DNA of 64,000 nt from Phytophthora hibernalis (lineage: Eukaryota; Oomycota; Peronosporomycetes; Peronosporales; Peronosporaceae), in NCBI GenBank assembly GCA_012656075.1, contig JAAKBF010000221.1, forward strand, positions 744,001 to 808,000, given 5' to 3'. The notes under the pieces were generated by a model that worked only from the letters and a program-made list of their open reading frames with translations, did not search any database and was not told the origin of the DNA. A program made the translations under genes and the position numbers. This document shows, in pieces, positions 57,401-64,000 of this stretch. The stretch's first letter is position 1; each line of letters opens with the position of its first letter.

Positions 57401-58318
57401 CAGAACCCAAAAATTTCAAAAGAAATCTCACCTCTTTGGACAATTGTTGCACTACAGCAGCACAGTTCTCTTCGTTCAGAACTGTTTCACGGAACGAAAG
57501 CAACACGTCTGACTTTTGGATGCCGGCAAGAGCCGCAGGCCCGCCAGGCTGCACTTGCTGCACCACCGCGCGTCCAAAAACGTTGCCAATCTGCCAGCGG
57601 AAGTTGCTGCTCGACATCACCACTTCGTACGTCCCGGGTCCATCCAACGACTCATCCTCTTTTTCCACAGGAGCATCAATCTCCGTCTCTTCCGACGTCT
57701 CTTTTGCAGCTGGGGAAGACAGCGGTGTCAGCTGATGCGACTCAATTGGCTTCAGCACCGAGGAAGTCTGTGGTAATGCTGCCGACGACTGCGACGGCGT
57801 CTGAGGTGGTTTGGCAGCCGTTGAAGGCGGCGAGACCGTCCTGGACGCCGCAGTAGGCGACGCCGACGGCTCCGTCTCGTTGCAGCTCTTGGGCGTGGCT
57901 GGCAGTGGCATCTTGGCGGCAGTAGCAGCTTCGTCCTCGTCCTCGTCGCTCCCTTCGTCGAACTCGGCGTCCGCTCCGTTCTCCGAGAAGAAGATCTCCA
58001 CGGCCTTCTGCAGGTCGTTCTGGGTGCGTGTCAGCAGGCTGCGGATGACGTCGTGCTTCACTTCTCCGCCCAAGAGGCCGCAGAGCTCCTCAGCCTGGGG
58101 GTCCACTTGTCCATGTCGTTGTCTGCGTCCTCCTCGTCCGAGCCTTCCACGTCGTTCACCTGGAACTCGGCGCCTGCCGACTGGAAGTACAAGTCCACGG
58201 CCTTGTTGGGGTCGTTGTCCGCCTGCTGCAGTAGCGTCAGGATGCGCTCGCGAGACACGTCGCTGGGCCCGATGATGGCGCGGATCACGTCCACCAGCGC
58301 GTCCTGCTTGGCCTCCAT
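54487..58318 (-). CDS. Large UBA-like / PDZ / PDZ / HEAT-repeat protein
   Basis: This appears to be one gene of about 1,240 codons. It starts MEAKQDALVDVIRAIIGPSD with two UBA-like helical repeats (ILTLLQQADNDPNKAVDLYF, IRSLLTRTQNDLQKAVEIFF), an acidic and Pro/Ser linker, and a PDZ domain (VVQQVQPGGPAALAGIQKSD). After an intron of about 60-70 bp (near 57330-57400) there is a third UBA-like repeat (LLLNSEFSLDRAVNTFL), a second PDZ (GPLGLTVENI, SGGAAERANV) and then HEAT repeats like the PP2A-A/PP4R1 scaffolds (SDSSWQVRLETARTLPAF, DPTVEVRRACAEGAFLLGEA, VQWRVRVKFVHCVA). The frame moves near 58080, 57163, 56491 and 56315. Each move is one base with no intervening stop-rich DNA, so a single protein is favoured. 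It is divergent from UBA2. Confidence 0.62.
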
Positions 58319-58585
58319 GCTGAAAGCTGTCGATTACCGGTATAGTTCGGTGGGGAAGAGAGACGTTTCCTAGCCCGATCCCGGGATAAAGTGGCAAGAA
58401 GAAGGTGGCGGACGCTGTGCTGTCTAAGCGTACCGATAGTAAAAAGCGAAGAAGGGCCCTGAATCACAAGAGCCGCTGGCCTTTTTCTTGTGTGGCCAAC
58501 AAATGAGTTGTGTACGTGTACGTAATACGAGGTGGACCACGGCACGCATCTAGCGTACTTAAGAGAACGCAGTGGAGCAATTGGC

Positions 58586-60526
58586 GATGATGACGGGAAG
58601 CTTGGCGACGGTCCTGGTGCGTGGAGTGCTGCGCAGGATCTATAGCCTTGACTGACTCTGTATATGACTGACAGGGTGAAGAGCTGTGTGACAAGCTGCA
58701 GACCACCAAGATCCTGGTGGTGGGCGCCGGCGGCATCGGCTGCGAACTGCTGAAGAACCTCGTGCTCAGTGGCTTCGAGGACATCCACCTCATTGACCTG
58801 GACACCATCGACGTGTCGAACTTAAACCGCCAGTTTCTGTTCCGCTCGCACCACGTGGGCAAGTCCAAGGCGCTCGTGGCGCGGGAGATCGCCATGAGCT
58901 TCAACCCAAGGGCCCGGATCACGGCACACCACGGCAACATCAAGAACAGCCAGTTCGGCATCGAGTACTTCCAGCAGTTCGCTCTGGTGCTCGACGCGCT
59001 GGACAACGTGGACGCCCGCAAGCACGTGAACAGACTGTGTCTGGCCACCAATACGCCGCTCATTGAGAGCGGCACCACGGGCTACTTGGGCCAGGTCTCG
59101 GTTATCAAGAAGGGAGAGACCGAGTGCTATGAGTGCACGACCAAGGTCACGCAGAAACAGTACCCAATCTGCACCATTCGAAGCACCCCGAGAAAATGGT
59201 GCACTGCATTGTGTGGGCCAAGGAGTGCTACAAGCTGCTCTTCGGCAAGGTGGAGGACTCCATGCTTTGGGAAGACCCAAACAACGAGGACAAGTCGTCG
59301 TTCATGGATCTGGTGACGCGCTCACCAGACATGACTCTCGAGGATGAGGCCGAGCTGCAGGTGTACGCGTGCAACGTCTTCCGTGGGCTGTTCGATTTCG
59401 AGATCAAGAAGCGGCTGGAGATGAAGACGTACAAGACGGCCGCCAAGCGCCCGCAGCCACTAGTGTTGGAGGAGATTGTAGGCGTGAACATCGTGCAGGC
59501 CATCAGCCTCAACCATGCTGCAGCTAAGAAGCACGCGGACAACGGAAAGGTCTGGAATGACCGAGACGTCTGGAGCGTCTCGGAATGCGTGACGCGTTTT
59601 GTCTCGTCCATCGTTCGCATCCTGAGTAGTGAACAGATGCGTGCGAACTTGGGCAGCTACGAGTTTGACAAGGACGATGCTACTGCTATGGAGTTTGTCA
59701 CTGCAGCTGCGAACCTGCGTGCTTCCGTGTTCTCTATCTCGATGGAGTCGTTGTACAGTTGCAAGGGCATTGCTGGAAACATCATCCCCGCTATCGCCAC
59801 CACGAACGCCATTGTGGCGGGTTTCCAGGTGTTAGAAGCTTTTCGCATTCTGCAGGAAGCCAAACCCTTGGGGAAGCTTGCAAGTACACGCACTGCAACC
59901 GCTCGTGGAACGCACGTGGTGTGCTGCTTCAGCCTTCTGCGCTGGAGAAGCCCAACCCGCAGTGCTACGTGTGCTCAAAGCACACAGTCGAGTTGGCATT
60001 GGACACGAATCGCATGCTGCTACGCGACTTGGTGGATCAAGTGCTGAAGAAGAAGCTGGGGGTGAATGAACCCACGATCTCGCTGGGCGCCAACACGATC
60101 TACGAGGAAGGCGAGGACGCTGAGACGAGTCTGGCCGTCAACCTGGAGAAGAAGCTCGTGGACCTGCCGGGCAAGGGCATCCGCCACGAGACGACGGTGT
60201 CCATCGAAGATTTCTCGCAGGACTTCCGCTGCAACATCCGTGTGCTGCACCGCGACGAGGACGAGTTTGGTGAGGAGGCTGCGGAGCTGTTCGCGCTGGG
60301 CGGCGACATCGCCGAGTTGGCTGCGGATCTGGAGAAGGAGGAGGCCAAGCAGGCGGCGCTGAAACTGGCAGTCACCTCTGAATCAGATGAAGAAGAGGAC
60401 GATGAAGGATTCGAGCTCGTGGACTCTGTGGACGCCCCAGTGCACAAGCGTAACAGACAGGATGAGGCTGTTGCAGACGATCCGACCTCAAAGAGAGCCA
60501 AGTCGGACGTGGTGGATCTGCTCTAG
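58586..60526 (+). CDS. UBA2: UBA2, catalytic subunit of the SUMO E1 enzyme
   Basis: This subunit activates SUMO with SAE1. Exon 1 is MMTGSLAT; after an intron of about 65 bp (58610-58675) the adenylation domain begins GEELCDKLQTTKILVVGAGG with GIGCELLKN. LIDLDTIDVSNLNRQFLFR is family-typical. The catalytic Cys lies in YPICTIRSTP (59165-59194), followed by HCIVWAKE. Zinc-binding Cys pairs (YECTT, CYVCS) are present. The C-terminus is acidic (ESDEEEDDE) and ends with a basic KRAKSDVVDLL tail. Two one-base breaks: CCCC 59186 and near 59878 (GEACKYTHC region). Each needs one added base. The start is 267 bp from the divergent PDZ-HEAT gene. Confidence 0.93.
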
Positions 60527-60764
60527 ATTCGTACTTAGTGCCGGTATGATGCGAACCGTATGACTTGATAAATGTATGGTTGCCTACTCTCGTATAAGTA
60601 TCCACCGTTTTCAATCCATCCCCCTTCAGTCCGCAAAAGAGACCGTGAAGAGGTCGCGTCCCTGAGAGGTCTCGCAGCGAGCGCTGGCGGTCACTGCGCG
60701 CGGTGCAAGTGCTTGGAGACGAAGAACGCGTTCTCCGAACGTCCGGATGCGAGTTTCGCCGGCC

Positions 60765-63620
60765 ATGAGCGACGCGCAGAGCCGGAAAGACGCGTCAAGT
60801 CCCTCCCAGGAGTCCGCAGAGGCTTCCACGCCGCAGAAACAGGAGCAGAACGAGCATTTGGACGACGAATATGTGGTGGTGGACGCCGTCCAACAGTTGG
60901 AAGAGAAGGAGGGAAGAAGGGCAGAAACTACGATGGAGAATGGCCATAAAGAGATGCTGAACGGGGGTTGCAAGCTGTGGAAGGTGCTAATGGAGCAATG
61001 GAGAAGGAATTTGGAGAAGAGAAACGTGATCTACAGGAACAGATGACGCAGCCTTCAAGTGACGAAGTGCAGACCAATGGAGAACGTGATAAGACGCTGG
61101 AAGTGGCCACTGAAGACGTTGTGGGAGAAGCTTCGAAAGGCGAGGGAAAGGCTCCTGTGTCAGCACGTGTACCGTCACCTGCTGTTCATATTTCAGGTGT
61201 TGAAATGGTGTTTCCCGAGGATGAGGTGCCTATTGAGCTCTGCCCTTTTTCGAGTGATGGCAGCGCCGACGAGCTGCCTTTGCGCAGATCGAATGAGACG
61301 GAGAATACCCCACCAGAAGCTGTTACAGCTGCGCCCAGTACACCAACTGCAGCAACTACACCTACGGCTGAGGAGACTGCACCAGCAGACACTGCTCCGG
61401 CAACGCCTGCATCCGTGACGGCTGAGGAGGCGGTCACACCAAGTGAGGTGGGGCGTACAATGGGACGGAGGAAGCGCAGAAAAAGTTGAGTTATTCAGCT
61501 TCACGCAGGCGTGAGGCGGTCAAAGCGGGCAAGGAGCAGAACGGTGTGCCGGCACCACCTGCGTTAGAAGACAAGCTCAGCATCGCTGTGAACGGACGTG
61601 CAGAGCAGAATGGAGGTGATATCGACGTGGACAGAACCGCACCGCCGTCGCCGGTATATCCCGATGCTGATGCATCGCACCTATACCCGTCTACACCTGA
61701 AGGTGCGCCATGGCAATGGGAAGATGTTGACCCATACTTTGACCCTATAGCACAAAGCGACCTGGACAATCTTGAGCGATGGCGCAAAGAGAATGCCAAT
61801 TTCGTAGCTGCTAATCCGACTGCATGGCGCGGCACATCGGGTGTAGAGGCTAAGCGTGCAGTTCTGGAGGCTATGATAGCCGATGCTTCTGATGCGACCA
61901 CAGATCATGTGGAACGTCCAATACGCCGTGGACGTAGTTACCGCGACGTATGGGAGGAAAGAGATTTTCTTGCACAACAAAAGCGTGATAGTTCAGCTGG
62001 AGAAAGTCATCTTAAAAGTCAAGTGATGAAGATGACAAAGAAGCGCAAGGGCGCTGTTGATGCGAGAGACTCCTTGCTGGTATCTCATCGGGACCTGGTA
62101 TATGGATACGACGATGACATATTCCAAGACTTTAGAGGACGCCTGGAAGATCGAGTGAAGGCATGCCAGGCCAGATCGTCACCAGCTACGCCACATACGC
62201 CTCCTCCGAGACGCCAACAAGCTACCACCACAAAAGTCGATGAGAGCGCTGCAGACATAACCACAGAGGAAGTTGTATTCGAAGAGGAAGTACTGCCAAG
62301 TTTCCCCATTAACCAGTTGCATCCGGCATCACTGGGTCTCTGGAAGCTCCGCAAAAATCAGGAGCCTGACTTCGATGTTGTGCACCCTGCATCGGTGAAT
62401 CGTGTTCAAACCCCAACTCGCTGGAAAGAAGAAATGGCACGACACCACCAGCAACAGTATGAACTCCAACTCCAACAGACAGATGAACTCGCCGACCCTA
62501 GTGATGGGGATGATGAAGGTACTGGTGACAGTACGCACAAACGATTACGGGCCACGGTCTTTAACAGCGAGATTACGGGTGGCTTGCCATCCTTTGGTGA
62601 TTGTACAGAAGAGGACGAAATCTCTCAAGTTCTAGCTGCTTCGGTTAGCAAGCTGATACCACTGTCCATGTTAAACTGGCGAACAACTCAGCTTGTGTAT
62701 GAAAGAGCAGCTTGCAGTATCCAATGTGCACCGATAGTGGAGGGCGAAGCTGCTGCAGCGCGAGAACTTGAAGACGTCTATTTGCAGCTGTGTCCTCCAG
62801 GGGCTCTAGTGAGGAGTCCACTGCCCCTCCTGGTACCGCCCCGGCGCGTCGGCCCCGGGCAACACAGATCAATAGTGTTCCACACGACATGATATCATAT
62901 AGCGTGCGGCGCGATATCGCGGACAACTGCTCACTCGCTGTGGCTGCATCAGTGGAATTTGCGCTCGGGCTTCATGTTGGGGACGTGGTGGATGTACTTG
63001 ATCGAAATGGTTGCTGGAACTATGGAGAAGTTGTGGAAACGTACCCGGAAAATGCTTCGGACACCGCCAGGTTTGTATTGCTGCGTTTTTCGCTGTGGTC
63101 GGAAGACACTGTTGAATGGATTGCAGTCAGCGAGGGCGCTTATTGCCGCGCGGTGTTGCTGATGGTTCGAGACCATGTTCGGTGGGTCCAACTCGTGCTC
63201 ATCGCGTGCGTGTGCAATTCGATCAAAGCCTTGCGAGGAGTTGGAGCGGTCATTCCCACAACGGCAAGTCAGGCAGGCGACAGCCGCGTCTTGGATGCTG
63301 GCACATCGAAAGCAAACTGCTGTAATTCGATCTTCGAATGGGATGCAGAAGACACCACAGAAGCGCAAACGAAAACGGCCGGCCAAGTCTACGGCTTTGC
63401 CATCGTCGATTTAGCGCTGAACATGAAGCGGGAATCATATAAGCTACGTTTTTGACGTGGATCCCAATCGATACGATAAAGTATTTCGGTGCACATTCGT
63501 CGGCAAGATGAAGATATGGCCAAGAAGTGAGAGAGAACCAATCGACGAAAGTCGGTGCGTAATGCACATCTAATTTAGCCCCTGTGTTTCTGTGAGAATT
63601 GTCTTCATATTTTTAGGTGA
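60765..63620 (+). CDS. Tudor-like chromatin-associated protein, acidic and disordered N-terminus
   Basis: This is not a named family. The N-terminal 500 residues are Glu/Pro/Thr-rich with a basic GRRKRRK site. A conserved-looking region runs WQWEDVDPYFDPIAQSDLDN to RRGRSYRDVWEERDFLAQ. The C-terminal part has HVGDVVDVLDRNGCWNYGEV and FVLLRFSLWSEDTVEWIAV, the pattern of a Tudor-knot/Agenet-like barrel, then a Lys/Arg-rich NLS (QKRKRKRPAK). Five breaks are seen: GGGGG 60963, AAAAA 61480, GGGG 62800, GGG 63134 and near 63300; each fits one missing base. The start ATG 60765 (MSDAQSRKD) is chosen. The last part (DPNRYDKVFRCTFVGKMKIW) ends before a possible intron at 63560. The stop at 63618 depends on that intron. 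Confidence 0.52.
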
Positions 63621-63673
63621 CGCAACGTTTTGTGGGAGTTAAAGTGTCAAAAGGTCAAAGCAGGCGTTAAGAC

Positions 63674-64000
63674 ATGTCAGCACCCTTGCAGCGCAACAAC
63701 TTTCGCTGCCCTCCTGACGGTTCTAGATCACCGCGGGCCACGGCCTCAACGTCGGCAGGTGTCGCTGCCATGGGAGGTATTAGGAGTCCGGGAAAGTACC
63801 ATTCTGAATTTCCTGCACGACAGCGCAAGCGTCTTCAAGTAGGGGCGACAAATTTGACGAAATGCAGCTCCGTTGTCGAGATCGATGCGTTGACTAATCC
63901 TGGGCCCAGTGAGCTACATACTTCGGTGGCTTTCGACCGCATCAGTGAGACAAATGCTGCTGCGATCAAAGCCTCGATCGATTCCCCGCATCGTCGAGGG
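63674..64000 (+). CDS. Open frame running off the right edge (partial)
   Basis: An open frame from ATG 63674 continues for 109 codons to the window end. It is Ser-, Arg- and Pro-rich (MSAPLQRNNFRCPPDG; ARQRKRLQVG) without known motifs. It may be a new gene. It could also be the next exon of the preceding gene, because an acceptor at 63725-63726 would join that gene's donor near 63560 in this frame. TAA precedes the ATG in frame. Confidence 0.4.
   Translation, partial: MSAPLQRNNFRCPPDGSRSPRATASTSAGVAAMGGIRSPGKYHSEFPARQRKRLQVGATNLTKCSSVVEIDALTNPGPSELHTSVAFDRISETNAAAIKASIDSPHRRG

Noticed and set aside
1..64000. RXLR or Crinkler effector genes
   Set aside because: Predicted secreted proteins here (phosphatase, GRP94, canopy) lack RXLR-EER or LFLAK text after the signal peptide. 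I found no candidate.
1..64000. CRISPR arrays, rRNA, bacterial operons or viral segments
   Set aside because: No regularly spaced repeats, rRNA blocks or bacterial ribosome-binding arrangement seen. I cannot exclude a tRNA by eye alone.

Overview
The window is nuclear DNA of a zoospore-forming oomycete, most like Phytophthora, Pythium or a downy mildew. The signs are densely packed protein genes, GT-AG introns mostly of 60 to 90 bp, oomycete-type initiator sequences (TCAYTTYY) upstream of several genes, plant-like peroxisomal acyl-CoA oxidases, and an axonemal gene (CFAP58). I see no bacterial, viral or organellar segment, no CRISPR array and no rRNA. The species is inferred, not proven.

Layout, left to right: a Su(z)12-type Polycomb subunit (191-2634), a PP1 inhibitor-3 homologue, membrane lipase A, an inverted-repeat element that fills a divergent promoter, thioredoxin, an amino-acid transporter, a PX-domain protein, cyclin C, a purple acid phosphatase, SEC62, a dienelactone-hydrolase-like protein, CFAP58, GRP94, a canopy-like ER protein, ERV1/ALR, a TPR protein, THOC3, membrane lipase B (a paralogue of lipase A), FAM32A, an unfamiliar repeat/Cys-rich/AT-hook protein, a CDKL kinase, two tandem acyl-CoA oxidases, an unrecognised multipass membrane protein, an Aurora kinase, an ASCH-like protein, a flavin monooxygenase, an LCCL/TM/FN3 membrane protein, a very long UBA-like/PDZ/HEAT protein, the SUMO E1 subunit UBA2, and a Tudor-like chromatin protein near the right edge.

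Neighbouring genes are often divergent with about 90 to 430 bp between start codons: lipase A/thioredoxin, SEC62/hydrolase, GRP94/canopy, THOC3/lipase B, FAM32A/AT-hook gene, ASCH-like/monooxygenase, and PDZ-HEAT/UBA2. Three adjacent genes concern protein folding or disulfide chemistry: GRP94 (ends KDEL), a canopy-family protein (ends FDEL) and ERV1/ALR. Others form loose themes: cilium (CFAP58, CDKL), chromatin (Su(z)12, AT-hook protein, Tudor-like protein) and peroxisomal beta-oxidation (two oxidases ending SRL).

One property colours every call. At least 25 places in conserved genes show a one-base frame break, usually explained by one base missing from a short homopolymer. The genes look functional, and I read most breaks as assembly errors. 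Coordinates below span the whole inferred gene including introns and breaks.
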